A stretch of DNA of 64,000 nt from Platerodrilus igneus (GCA_036346225.1 JARFIW010000139.1:4030001-4094000), one strand, 5' to 3'; counted from the first letter of the stretch, positions 11,806 to 23,792 are shown. The notes: generated by a model not told the origin, from the letters alone. Numbers and translations are program-made.

Positions 11806-13450
11806 TGGTTAATATTATAAATAAATATAATAAGTGAATGAATAAGCGATACGGAGTGCAATAATAAACATATTCTTTCATACAGGTTTTACACAAGCTG
11901 TCTTTGTTACATTATTTAAAATTTATGGAAAAAAGCACATTATAGGCTTTTGGAACATTCTGTATTAATAATGAAGTTGTGTATGTTTGGATAACAAGCA
12001 TTAACTGAAAGTTTTAATTTGGAGCTTTTCAAAAAGTTGTAATGGGATTTTTTGCCCTATAAAACAAATAAAAGTGCATTCGTATACCGACATCGGTATA
12101 AATATGAATTGTACGCCATACGTGCAGTTCAGTATGTCAGCTACTGACATATACGAGTTCAAACGTACACTTTCTTTGTAGATGAAAAGATGCTTATTCT
12201 AAGAACAGAAAGCGATGGTGATGATACGCTTGAATAGTGCAGGAATTGATCGTCTCTTCAAATATAAATTATTCAAATTTTGACTCTATTTTTTTATAAC
12301 AGATAAAAGGAGTAATCGTAGCACGTGAATTTATTTCTAAAGTCCTCAGTTGTCTAAATCGAATTGAAATAAATATTCCCTTTGTGATTTATTTATCTAA
12401 GTATTTTCACCTTGGATATTTCGTTGTTAACTCATGAGGAGTGTAACTATTTTATTTGTTTTAACGGCCTCAATAAATTAGTCGCCACTACGTTTTAGAA
12501 GGGCTGTCGATAATTGAAATGGAGGTTAGCTTCTCTTCTTCAGTAATTCTTGGGGTTGCAATAAAAGTTTTATAGAAAAGTGCTACATTATGTTAATTTT
12601 CTATTCTTGAGCTGACTTTAATCGGAAGGGGGGCGGGATTACGTAACAGTTTTGTGGGTGCACCGACTTGCTGCAGTTGTGTGGTTCTTATAAAAAAGGA
12701 AATACTCTTGGTGATATACTATTTGCAAACTCCTCTCTAGCAAATTTCAGTTCACTTACCTAGAAAAAGCTCTGTCCAAATTATAATTTGGACGCCAAAC
12801 CACCTCAGGCCAGGCACCGGGCAATTTCTCACTTGAAAGATGGTTATTCCAAGTAGGTTTCTCTTACTAATTACTGCCTTTTCAGTTTGGCGAAGTCTCT
12901 CTTACAAAATGTGGAGCTCCAATCTTCTTTGTAAATGAAACACTACTTCTGATTGACCTAACCTATATTACATGGAATATTTCGAACATAATCAATTTAA
13001 AACAACAAGAAGCTAATTATCCATTTCTCCTTCACTGGCCAAGTACGCGCTTTACACGAAAATAATACATAAATTCTGCTGATATTGCCAAAAACAAATC
13101 TGACTTAGTCAGGTAACGTTTATCACCGAATTTTTGCCGTTACAATATGATTTCAATTTTCTTTCTCTAATTCACTTTTTTAAACGACAGTTTGAATAAA
13201 CACGCAGAAACTATGATACCACATAACGGAGCTACTTGATAAAACATTTTGAAATATTCATTGTCAAATCTGTAAGTTTTTAAAAATCGATATTTCAAAT
13301 ATTAATTTTTGAAATAGCCCTGCGATGGGGTTACTTGAAAACTATTAGGCAACCCGTCAAACACGCAAGTTGCACAACCCAAATGTATTCTACAAAAGTC
13401 TACAACATTCGAGCAAACACCAGACTATAAATAATCTAGTTAATTTTAGG
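11806..13450. other. No gene recognised; one promoter-like site
   Basis: AT-rich DNA without a protein motif. A promoter-like site with a hairpin (12097-12150) is listed separately. Nothing else here can be supported. Confidence 0.4.
12097..12150 (+). promoter_or_regulatory. Possible TATA/initiator promoter followed by a hairpin
   Basis: TATAAATATG begins at 12097. TTCAGTAT at 12128-12135 matches the arthropod initiator and would put the start site about 34 bp from the TATA box. Directly downstream lies an inverted repeat, TATGTCAG-CTA-CTGACATA (12133-12151). No gene or LTR is recognised after it. Confidence 0.3.
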
Positions 13451-13451
13451 G

Positions 13452-13490
13452 TATATATAAGATCGGTGATGAGTGTACATCAGTTAGTCT
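13452..13490 (+). promoter_or_regulatory. Canonical TATA plus initiator core promoter, cut by an LTR element
   Basis: TATATATAAG at 13452-13461 and ATCAGTTAG at 13479-13487 give a TATA-to-start distance of about 30 bp, with TCAGTT as an arthropod initiator. Four bases (GTCT, 13487-13490) are the target duplication of the gypsy element that begins at 13491. The original downstream sequence resumes at 19872. It may be the promoter of an older LTR or of an unknown transcript. Confidence 0.45.
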
Positions 13491-13791
13491 TGTTACACTT
13501 TAAGCGTCATTGTTACAATTTAGGCGTGGCTCTAATGCCATTACTATAACCTATACAGATCACGTTTTTACCGGAAGATGCAATCGCAATGTATATGTCA
13601 ATTTACATGCACATTTTAGGTAAAGTTCAAATTACTTAATTACTTGCTCGCGCACTCCCGCATCCCTTCTGCGCAGACTTAACCGTCACGAACGGCGGAA
13701 GTTAGCGTATCATTTCAAAAATACGCGGCAAGTAACCTACAAAGTATCTCTTAACCTAAAACATGATACATGAGCAGTTTGGCATGTAGAA
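13491..13791 (-). repeat. Gypsy 3' LTR with internal deletion
   Basis: Matches 19324-19867 at both ends but lacks about 240 bp. The deletion joins two TTACTTA copies that are separate in the other LTR, suggesting recombination between short repeats. I count 9 differences over the first ~147 bp, so the element is not recent. The last bases are mutated (TGTAGAA against TGTAACA). Confidence 0.85.
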
Positions 13792-15455
13792 TCGCAACCA
13801 AGCCATAAAAGAAAAAAATCTTAAAAAAAGAAAAAACCTTTAACACGGTAGGAACTTCTAGTAAATTTCATTCTACTAAGTGTTTATGTTAGACGCTACC
13901 TGGTTTTTCGAACCGTTAACGCGTCTTGCGAGTAACCAGAGAACGGAATGTGTAGTCCCAAGATTATCGAACTACATCTATAAATGCACACACGAGTCTT
14001 AGATGTGGCGCACTGATAATTGACAGCACAAATTTGTCGGAAAGCACAAAAGACTTTACCAACTAAATACAAGTGCGACAAGTCGCTTAACATTACTACA
14101 GTAACCAAAAGCTAACTTTACCGTTTTTTGAGTGCACAACCACATAAGCATTGCATTTTAACTGTTTGTACATCGGCAAGAAAATGCCCAAATTTCAAAA
14201 TGCCCAAGACAGCAAGTTACTATACATTTTGACAATTTTTTTGGTGTTGGTACTCTGGCTTAATAAACAGTACACATCAAAACTTTTTAATGACATAGTT
14301 GTGAGTTAACAAATTTACCAACAGTACCATCTTACTAATTTTTTTTACATTTCTAACCTAACAAATTACATTGCTACCATCAGGCTAGCTTCTTCACTCA
14401 ATACTCAAAGAATTCCTACATTCGCTCAAAAATACCTAACGTTTGGTCAGCAAAAGAACGTAAGACAGAGTCTCAAGTTATTACCAAAGATATTAGGTAA
14501 GATAGAGATGTTAAGATAAAACTAAATAGCAATAGATGGATCCGAAACGTCCCAGTACGCCAAGGCATGCTACAACTATAAGTTTTAAAAACATAGCGTA
14601 GAATTCCCCAGCTGACCAAGCCGTTTTGTCCTCCATCGTAGAGATACAAAAGAGAGTGGCTCCGTAAAGCCGTTAAATGGGAAAATACTCGTACCCCCTA
14701 AAAGAGGGAGACCTGTGAAGCAGACCCTTTATTTAAAACAGAACGAGGGACCGGTAAGGCACGTGGGTGCTGACCATACATTTCTAAATTCTTCTAAGGT
14801 TGAAATCTTTGCAATTTGTAAACATTAAGTATTAAGTTCCCAATTTTAATCCGGCTCGAAGGACCTACAAATGAATCATGAATTAACGGACTGTACTTTT
14901 ATTTTATTTACAAATTGGCTTAATGGTTTAAACACTAATAAATTCCACTGGTAATGTAAACATTAACTAACTTATTTCCTGGAACTAAATTGTTGATTTC
15001 AACTATAAGTACATATACAAAATTCACTAGCAATACAAGCACACTACATGTTTACCGTATTAAGGTTAGAATACAACAACCCCAAAAACGTGCTTTTTCT
15101 TTATTTTTCTGTGGTTAATACAGTGACGTATCTATTCAAAAAATGAGTGGGAGAACCAATGCCAAATTGAATATGTCTTAAACTATTTCTAAACAGGTCC
15201 AGTCATGCAATCGGCGTTGATTGAAATTGATAAAGCATACACTCATACATACATTCACTCATATATACATACACTTATATATACATACACTGTCAGCGGC
15301 CACGTGCGGCTGACAGCGGCACCGCATGACCTGACAAAAGATTCTCACAGACGTGGCCCAGGTGTCTATGAAAACCCCCGCTAACGGAAATGAAAAGGCG
15401 ATAGACATTTAGGGAAGGTAAAAAGAGGGAGTTTGGCATTTTTGGAATGTGCTAA
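13792..15455. other. Non-coding interior of the gypsy element
   Basis: No integrase or envelope motif is readable. The stretch holds a TCCTTCGAGCCGGATT primer-site-like motif (minus, 14849-14868), a CATA/CATATA simple repeat (about 15240-15290) and a near-palindrome centred on CACGTG (15291-15315). It may include another, unrecognised nested insertion. Confidence 0.4.
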
Positions 15456-16640
15456 CTACTTCCAGGTAGAGGAGAGTAGAAGAAGGGCTCGCGTTGAGCA
15501 ACAGAGATAGAAAAGGGTAGATAGAAAATCACTACTCGACCAGCCAATGTGGTTAGTAGTCCGGAGTGGGAGAAAAATCACTCTTATATGGTAGGACGGG
15601 TGTTCCGGGACAAGAACAGGCCCACCAAAGGAAGAATAAGGCGGAAACCGAGACAGCGGGATAAGAAAAAAGTAAAGTTTTGAACAAGCGTCCGGGAGAA
15701 AGTAGAGGGTTGTCCATGTTAAACGCAAATCGGTCTGAATGTAAAACCTTTCGTCAAAATTTGGCAAACTTAAGATAAGTGCGGAGGTGATTAACGTTGT
15801 GATCTATGCAAAAGCTTGTTGAGCTTCTAGATTCCATTCAACATATTGACTTTTCTTTTTATTTTTAATTAAGGCAGTAATGGGTGTAGATACAGTTGAG
15901 AGATTTGGTCGAAAAATGCGATAGTAGCTAATCATTCCTATTAAACGTTTAATCTCGGTAACAGGCTTTGGTGTTTTGAATTTAGTAATAGCGTCGACTT
16001 TAGCAGGATCTGCCCGAAGACCAGTTCCATCGATAATAAAACCAAGAAATGTAAGAGAAGAACAGCAAAATTGACACTTCTCCCAATTTATTTTAAAACC
16101 TGCTGCATTAGGCGTTCAGCGACTTATATAGTGTAGCGATATGTTCTTCAAAGGAACTTGAAATGACCAATATGTCATCTAAAAATACAAAGGCACATTC
16201 ATGGTGTAAGATAGGACTTAACCTTTGATCCATAGTACGCTGTAAAGTCTATGGCGCATTGCAAAGACCAAACGGCAAGAAATTATATTCGAACAAACCC
16301 CGACTTGGAACACAAAAAGCAGTTTTTGGACGTGAAGATAAATTAAGAGGGATCTGATAAAATGCTTGTCTAAGATCGATAGATGAGATAAATTTAGCAT
16401 GGCGGAGCCGACTCCAGATAGAATCAGTACGAGGTAAAGGATAGGCATCAGCCACAGTTACAGAGTTAAGTTTTCTTCCGTCAATACAAACACGCCATTC
16501 ACCACTCTTCTTACAAACCAATAGCACGGGAGATATCCATGGCGAATTTGAAGGGGAGATAACACCGGATTCAAGCATTTTATCTATTTCGGGATGTAAA
16601 TGTTTTTGTAATGCAGGCGATAACGGATATTGACGTTGCT
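15456..16640 (-). pseudogene. Gypsy pol fragment: reverse transcriptase and start of RNase H
   Basis: Best piece: 16249-16578, with MLESGVISPSNSPWISPVLL, WRVCIDGRKLNSVTV, FISSIDLRQAFYQIPL and FLPFGLCNAP, the ordered RT blocks 1 to 4 of Ty3/gypsy. The D of SSIDL is the first catalytic residue. The catalytic pair appears as FLDDILVI at about 16174-16190 in another frame. The connection motif LGFIIDGTGLRADPAKV and the GMISYYRIF stretch follow (about 15900-16060). RNase H begins at 15767 with FDERFYIQTD and then loses similarity. Frameshifts near 16200, 15780 and after 15740 show that it is dead. Confidence 0.85.
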
Positions 16641-16799
16641 TGAAAGGAACAGCATCACCCGTAGAGATAGTATGTGTTGCGGTAGTAACACAACCAACTT
16701 CAGAAGTATTTAATTTACGAAGTTTGTCAATTATAGAGTTAAGAATTTTATTCTGAGAATCGGTAAAAGAAATTTTATTAGATATACCAGCCGACGCGC

Positions 16800-17060
16800 A
16801 AGAGTTTGTCTTGAGAGAAGCTTGTCAAGAGAAATCTTGGAAATATAAAAACAAATTAAGAAGTTGGCAAAAAACAACACTAAGTATAAATGGATAAGCT
16901 AGTGTAGGCACAATTAAAAATGGAACTTCTCGTTCGAGTGACTCCATACGAATTTTTAATTTGAGAGAACCAGTTACATAAATTTCATTGTCGTCAGCTA
17001 AATTGATAGAGGGCGAATATCGAGAGGTTTTTAACAATTTGTAAGGCAGCAGAGTTTTTA
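16800..17060 (-). pseudogene. Gypsy protease/linker fragment
   Basis: ORF 16825-17037 contains INLADDNEIYVTGSLKLKIR followed by LEREVPFLIVPTLAYPFILS. This matches the C-terminal part of retropepsin-like domains between gag and RT in this superfamily, as hydrophobic strands leading into the RT linker. The active-site D-S/T-G is not visible; it may have been in the disrupted sequence at 17040-17100. The position between gag and RT supports the call. No function is expected. Confidence 0.5.
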
Positions 17061-17399
17061 TTATAAAAGGAATAAACTGTTTTCAACCAATTAAACCATT
17101 CGGTTAGAGTCGAACGACTATTTTAGATAAATAAGGCAAGTTATTCTTTGAATTTGAGGTAACGGTATTATTATTACTAGATACGTTAAATAAAGGTTTA
17201 ATATTGGGGATAAGTTTATGCTTTAATCCTGTCGACGTCTGGGTGTGTTGAGTTGTTCTTATCGAGGACGATTTTGGCTCCTTGAGATATTCACGTCCTT
17301 AGTAGGAATATCTCTGACGGATTTTCCCAATAAGGTAGGGTTACATTTTGTACATTTGGATTTATAGGTATTATTTCGACCATCGCCATAACAGAAGAG

Positions 17400-18525
17400 G
17401 TTTTTTGGATATATTCAAACATTGTAAGTATGTCCGCTTTTCTTACAATTCCAGCAGGCAACTGAGTTTGTCGTTGTATAAACAGGAAGATTAACAGTAG
17501 ATACTTTACGAGAAGATTCTGATTGACATGCTAGGTCTGGTTCTAATAGGTCAGATTATTTTGTTGGGGGCGGGCGGAATTTATCTATACGTAACTTTAC
17601 TTCTTGAAGAGAGCGGCATAAATCTTTAAATTGAGATAAGGAATAGAAATGTTGTAATGTTAAATGTTCAGATAAATAAAGCTTTAAGTTTCGTAAAAGT
17701 TGATCGATAATTTCGGGTTCGGGTGGTTTTTATTTAATTTGCTATATAAAGCTTCAATTGATATAATAAAAGAGATTACGTTTTCATTGGGCCCATGGGT
17801 ACGATTTTTTATTTCATTCCAGAGATCAGTTATTTATCCATGAGGTAAAAAGTCGCGTTTTAAACAAGTAACTAATTCTTCCCAGGTAGAAATTTGTTCA
17901 TGTACCATATCAAAGCTGAGCTAGAAAATAGTTCTCTCGCTGAGACAAATAAATCTTGGTCTGTACAGTTACATGAGATCTTAAAATCGTTTACGCGATC
18001 CAAAAATGACGTTAAAGAAATTTGCGAATCTAATCTCGAAAAAGAAATTCCTCATTTATAAACCGGTATAGATTTCGGGGGCAAGGTAGTAGGTTGCGAA
18101 ATGGTAAGATTAGAAAAAGCAGGAGACAAATTTACATCTGAATCTAAGTTAAGTTTTTCGAGAATGGCACCTTCAATTACGAGAACGTCAGATAAGAAAG
18201 TTTGCTTGGTTTTATTAACCTGTTTATCCTTGAGTAATGATAACAAGTTTAAACGTTGCTTTAAATGTATTATACGAGATCTGATACGTTTTAGTTTTAA
18301 ATCAGAAGGTAATGGAATGGTTCGATAGACGATACTATTAATATCATCTAGAAATTCGTTGATCTCAAGAACATTTTGTTTTAAGTATGAAGGTAATGTA
18401 CGAGAAATTAGTTGTCCGTTAGCTTCCTGTGCTAGTACAGTCCTTAATTGGTTAGACGATGGTTGAATACCTCGTGATTGGAGTTCGAAGATGGTTTCAT
18501 GAGATTTAAGGTGTAATGAATTCAT
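17400..18525 (-). pseudogene. Gypsy gag, frameshifted
   Basis: The first ORF (18052-18525, 157 codons, MNSLHLKSHETIFELQSRG...) is rich in charged, helical sequence and lies at the expected gag position, about 800 bp after the 5' LTR. Later parts are in other frames. Near 17425-17460 the minus strand encodes CWNCKKSGHT, the start of a CCHC zinc knuckle, with the last Cys only after a frameshift. Gag would form the particle and bind element RNA through the knuckle. The plus-strand ORF at 18101-18328 is a shadow. Gag identity rests on position and the knuckle. Confidence 0.7.
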
Positions 18526-19323
18526 CGTGTTTAGGAAGTAAATATACCAAGATAAGTTTAAAGCAAATAGAAATAGTAGTTTCTAAGAAAATAAATTAAA
18601 ATTTTCTTTTAAAAATGAAATCCGTAAAATCGAGTTAATTATTTAAATTATAAGAAAAGGTTTAATAAGTGCCAGATAGAGGTAATACAGTAGTGATACT
18701 AGAAATTTAGAACTGGAAAAACAAGTTTGAATAATCTAAAAAAATCAAGTCAAGATAGGTATTTAATCAAACTTAGTGCGTTTTTAGGAATTTTAACATG
18801 AGAAATGGCAAATAAAGCAATTAAAGTGATAAAGTAACTATGAATATAAAAGAGTACTTACTGAAGAAATTATTTACTTCTAAAGGAACATATTTCAGTT
18901 TAATTACAAATTAAGTAAGCTTTGGTAGTGACTACCAAACACATTTCAAATATAATTAACACTTTTTTGTAAGGGAAATTTAAATTACACTAAATTTAAA
19001 ATTGCATGATCAAGGTAAGCAAAAAGTAAACAAATAATTATTTCAAGAAACAGTTACCACAACAGTTTAATTGACATAAAGCTACTGGCAGGGCTGCCAA
19101 CAAAATAGGGTAAATATAACTAGAGGTAACTATAATTTGGTGGTTGCCAAATTAAATTTTAAAAGTTTCTAGAATAATAAGTTACAAATAAGTTACAAAT
19201 AATTGAGTGAAAAAAACCAATTTTTCAAAAAAGTATTATCTTAAGAGCTAATAACTTACAAGTTACAATGAAGATTAGTTATAAACGGATTTTAAATTTC
19301 AACATAACACGCAAAGGCTCCAT
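18526..19323. other. Gypsy 5' leader
   Basis: AT-rich sequence between the 5' LTR and gag. Apart from the possible primer site next to the LTR, nothing is recognised. Confidence 0.5.
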
Positions 19324-19867
19324 TGTTGCATCTTAAGCGTCATTGTTACAATTTAGACGTGGCTCTAACGCCATTACTATAACCTATGCAGACCACGTTT
19401 TTACCGGATGATGCAATCGCAATGTATATGTCAATTTACATGCACATTTTGGGTAAAGTTCAAATTACTTACGTGATATGTATATCTCGGAATCTCATCT
19501 CAGGGGCCACCACGTAGGAGGGTTGTCGTAGTTACGCCCGGTTGAACATTAAATTATTATCCGTTGTTAATCTTCTTATTGATTTTTGTAGGGGATTGAA
19601 AGGAAATAGGTAGTCGGTACAAGGTAAGGGAAGATAAAGGGAAACTATATACCTTCTTTTTTAAAAACTACACCACACTTGTTGATTCGTCACCGTCCAG
19701 TTACTTAATGTCGCTTCCTCGACTCGCGCACTTCTGCATCCCTTCTGCGCAGACTCAACCGTCACCAACGGCGGAAGTTAGCGTATCATTTCAAAAATAC
19801 GCAGCAATTATCCTATAAAGTATTTCTTAACCTAAAACATAATACATGACCACTTTGGCATGTAACA
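19324..19867 (-). repeat. Gypsy 5' LTR (544 bp)
   Basis: Full-length LTR with TGTT...AACA ends and GTCT duplicated outside. On the minus strand GGTATATAGTTTCCC (complement of about 19645-19660) is a likely TATA region. It is the more complete of the two LTRs. Confidence 0.88.
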
Positions 19868-19871
19868 GTCT

Positions 19872-20235
19872 ATATCCAAATGTTGTATATTTAGTTGGTT
19901 ATTACGTTTTGAAAGTCCTATAGTAAATATAAACTTGGGTTATGTGAACGTGCAGATTGTACCGCCAGCTTGTACATAATTAGATAAAAGTGTAATAAAT
20001 AAATTATAGTAGTGTTTAGTGTTGTTGAGAAGCCTTATGGTTAAGAATTTAGTTTAAAGAAATATTAGTGCTTGTAAAAAGCATTAGTGTGATAGTGCTT
20101 CATTGTTAATTGAACTGAAAACATCTATAAATAAGGTACATGCTGTTCATTAGACTTGTTAATAGTGAAAAATAAAGACTTTTGTTTTTACTTGTTCTAA
20201 ATTGTTAAACGCGTTAACAGTAGCCCGCTACAATA
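19872..20235 (+). repeat. LTR-like segment continuing the interrupted promoter
   Basis: This sequence would be contiguous with the promoter at 13452-13490 before the gypsy insertion. It contains CTATAAATAAGG (about 20127-20138) with TTCATTAG about 20 bp later, an AATAAA at about 20170, and ends in GCCCGCTACA, a terminus common in insect LTRs. It may be the rest of an older solo LTR, but a matching TGTAGC start is not found upstream. Confidence 0.3.
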
Positions 20236-20939
20236 CCAAACCTGTTCACTAATACGTTATGAAGTTGTAATTTATCAAAATGCTAAATTTCCGACATTAT
20301 TATTTCGGAATTATATCTCGATATTTAGTTTCGATGAAAATAGTCATACTTTTCAAAAAAGTAAAGCCCAAAATTGTTCAATATAGAATTACTAATTGTT
20401 TCTGGCAATAACCTTCATGAACGCCTGATTGTATGTATAACAAAAGTAAAAATTATACTCACCGGACTTTGATGTAATCAAACAATGTAAATACGTACAT
20501 ACAATATGGTAGTTTTAAATTAACAACTAACATAAATTTTCCAAAGTCAAATTAATCCTGATCATAAAAAGAAACAAAAGCCCTCATGGAGCATTTTAAA
20601 GACCATCCGTACACCCCCATGTATACTAAAATTTCACCATTCCATGTACTCGACCATTTTTTAAATATTTTTCCAGATGTCCATTCTCTTATTAAACAAT
20701 TTAATCAAAAGTTGCTTGCGTTATATTCAAAGAAGCATTAACACAACATAAGTTTTATTTGATTGTAGGGTATTCTATCGCCATTATCAAGCGAATCTAT
20801 ACTGCTATGAGTGTAGAGTTAACCCAACCATGGTCAAAATCACTTATTAAAAATCTTATCATTTACTGTTAGGGTTAAATAGTTAAGGGTTGTTTTTATA
20901 TCCCCAAATGTGACCAGTAACCTTTAAGGAATGACTTCC
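20236..20939. other. No recognisable feature
   Basis: AT-rich DNA. Nothing supportable seen. Confidence 0.5.
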
Positions 20940-22060
20940 TTAAAATGATGGAACGCAAATATCTTCCGACTATGCTAGGAGTCTATTCCTTAGCCAGAGC
21001 TTATGAGGATTGGTCGTGGTTCTTTTTACAAAGCATTATTTTATTACTAGGGCTAGATTCTCGACAAAACTGGGGTTTGAATAGGGCGCCACCAAGCCTG
21101 TAACTTTAAACACAGGGTTTCCCTAAGGGGGACTTGGGCGTCCTTAAGGAGGAATACCGTATTAACTGCTAACGCAGGAGCTGTAAAGAAAATTTAATTA
21201 AATATACTAAAATGAGGACACAAGAAGTATTCTCTTGCTACCTCATCTAAAAAAACAACAAAGATTAATCAGGCAACAATAATATGAACACAGACTTTAT
21301 TCTTTAAATACTGAAAAGGCTATTAATGCTTCTTATTAAATTGGGTTTACCACTTTACTCTATTTGATCTTATTCTTCGTTACCCTACTTCTGAACGTAC
21401 TTGTTCAGAATAAAACAATTAATTAAGAAAATTAAATGTTGTTTCTTTAATTAAAATTGTACTTTCATAAAAATTGTAGATATAAAATTCATGTTTAAGA
21501 AAAGATAATACAAGCTTCATCTACTCATAAGGTAGAATTATATATTCAAAGAAAAATATCAAAACTTCCAATGTTACTTTAGTTACAAAAATTTAACTTG
21601 AATTTATACCAGAAATGTCAGATCTGCTTTTTCTGTTTACATTTTTATAAAACTTTAACTACTTGTCTATTAATTCATTATTTAAAAATTGTAAGTGAAA
21701 TCATGCATATGTGAAACGTCAATAAGAACTCTTTAAGTTCACATAATTTCATAAAATTTAATAACTGTAATTGTACTGAACTAATATTGTCAACAAAAAT
21801 TTACTAAGGTCCTTTTTAATTTGCGAAATGGATTTATCAGAATTGATAGTTACAAAAATATTTTCTGAAGCAGCCTGGTATCAAAGATCACCAAATGTAG
21901 ACGTGATGAAAGAATAATTTAATCTCTTACCTTGTCTCTGCAGGTGTTCTTTAGATGTTGTCTTCACAACATGTTAGGGCAGGTGTTTATACATACATTT
22001 TTCAGAAAACAAGTGACGTCAAATCCACATGTTCCACAGAACACGAACAGCTGCGTGACC
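20940..22060 (-). repeat. Dispersed repeat X, copy 2
   Basis: Contains the same ordered blocks as copy 1: ATCTTCCGACTATGCTAGGA (about 20960-20980), GTCTATTCCTTAG, AGAGCTTATGAGG, GGGCGCCACCAAGCCTG (21084-21100) and CCGTATTAACTGC.AACGCAGGAGC (about 21160-21185). Weaker matches follow at TCAGATCTG (about 21620) and AACAAGTGACGTCAA (about 22010-22025). The minus-strand TGGCGCCCTATTC again looks like a primer-binding site. No ORF is recognised. Confidence 0.42.
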
Positions 22061-23792
22061 CTCGAACTGGACCATGCTAACTTCTATGCGTTTTGGTTAC
22101 ACGCACTAAATGGACCAACCAAATTCCAACACATTCGAAAGCATCATCGGACCTAATTTGCAAACCATAAAAATTTCTACCTACTTTGTAGGACGTTTCC
22201 TTTACATTCGAACTTATTGTTTTTCCATAACATAACACAAAATCCAACTATCCATCGTACGGTTGAAGGACGTTCATATTTTACATTCACAGATGCAAAA
22301 GTAGAATTTTATCTTCTTTTAAACACAGCCTAATCGCTGCTTTAGTTTTGTAAAACCAGATAATACAAAACGACTTCTTAAAGTTGATAATTATAATACC
22401 AAAATCTAGTTGACGACTTCTACGAAGCGTTGAAAAACATATCTTATCGTACTTTTACGAAACCATCAAAGGAATGTGTTCTGTGTTATTTACACAAATG
22501 TCCAAAGAATTATTAAATGAATTTATCTCAGGAATTATCGAAGCGAAGTTATTTATTAGAAGTCATTTAAAATCGACTTTTAAAAGGAACGTTATAACAA
22601 AAATATTGAAGATTATTAAAAGTAAACGAAAATCTTCTAAAAGTTAAATTACAAAAAAGAGCATTTTCGAAAAGTGCGCTACAACAAATTATTTAGTTGA
22701 TCTAATTAATTATTATTTTAATTCTTACCATCGTTAAAACATCAAGGCCTAGTGTCGAGCGCACTAGGGTTCAACTACCGCACAAAAAGCTAGACGCAAA
22801 TTACACGCTAGAACCCTTATTGGTTCCATTATTTTCTCTACGAGAGCTCTAGCTAATGTGAGCGCAAATGTGCTATGCAGTAAACAGGAAAGGTGTTTGG
22901 CCTTGATAATAGTTATATTGACTTTCTGCGCCTGATGTTAGCAACCAAACTAGCATTTCCGTATGGCGGTTAGCACATACAATATCAATACTTGTAAATA
23001 CTTGAAAATGGTTCGCATGATTTTAATGACTATACTTGAGCTATTAGTACTAAAATTCGTTGCTGTTCAACTGTGGTAAAAAAAAACTGTTACACACTAC
23101 CAAAGTGTCCGCTTTGTTCTCAAAATCGTAGCGTAGAAAATAACTGACGTCTAAATATAGAGCGCATTACATCTAAACTTATGCCTGCGTTAACTAGTTT
23201 TAGTTTTTCGCCCAGATCTGAGAAATGTTTGTATTGTGGAATGCCTAATACCACGTGCTTATGTAAATGTTCCAAAATATAAATGAATTGTATACGTATT
23301 TAGACACAAACAAATGAAAAATGTACTTTAATCATGAAGTATGGTAAATAAACTTGCTTCAAGGCTACAGCTGCCATGAAGTATTTTTATTTCCCCATTG
23401 TAAGACTTGTATAGGTCTTTCAAAATCTCGGCGACCTGCGCAGAAATACCAAATATTACTGACAAAACTAAAGACCAAAATGAAAATATAGTATTGTGGA
23501 ATGATACGCATGGCTCTAACAGCGTTAACGTTACTGCAATATAATTTTTAAATCGATGTTACCATATGAATATTTTTTATACATTTTTCATATTAAAAAA
23601 TATTTGTGGGCGTCATAACTTTTACAAATTCCTTTATTTCGCAAGTGCTACTAATAAAGCAAACATGACGACAAGATTAAATTAAATAATCACTATAGCA
23701 GCATTGCAGTGCTTCGTTACGAATTCTTACCCAGGGTGTAGTCACTTTTGTATACAGCACTGCCATTGGAATTTTAATAGTAATACAATCCG
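22061..23792. other. No gene recognised
   Basis: AT-rich DNA with one strong hairpin (22748-22768, listed separately). Nothing else supportable. Confidence 0.4.
22748..22768. repeat. Perfect 7-bp stem hairpin
   Basis: CCTAGTG-TCGAGCG-CACTAGG, a perfect inverted repeat in a more GC-rich patch than its surroundings. Function unknown. Confidence 0.5.

Larger units (their letters stand above)
13491..19867 (-). mobile_element. Ty3/gypsy LTR retrotransposon with both LTRs and target duplication
   Basis: The element is bounded by direct repeats (13491-13791 and 19324-19867), both starting TGTT and ending in or near TGTAACA. It is flanked by GTCT on each side (13487-13490 and 19868-19871), a 4-bp target duplication as made by this superfamily. 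Inside, on the minus strand, lie gag (about 18525 to 17400), protease remnants (about 17040 to 16825), RT (about 16640 to 15790) and the start of RNase H (near 15767). Integrase is not recognisable. The 13.8-15.4 kb stretch instead holds unrelated sequence, including a CTTCGAGCCGG primer-site-like motif, so part of pol appears replaced or deleted. Minus strand next to the 5' LTR reads TGGAGCCTTTGCG, a possible primer site. Confidence 0.85.
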
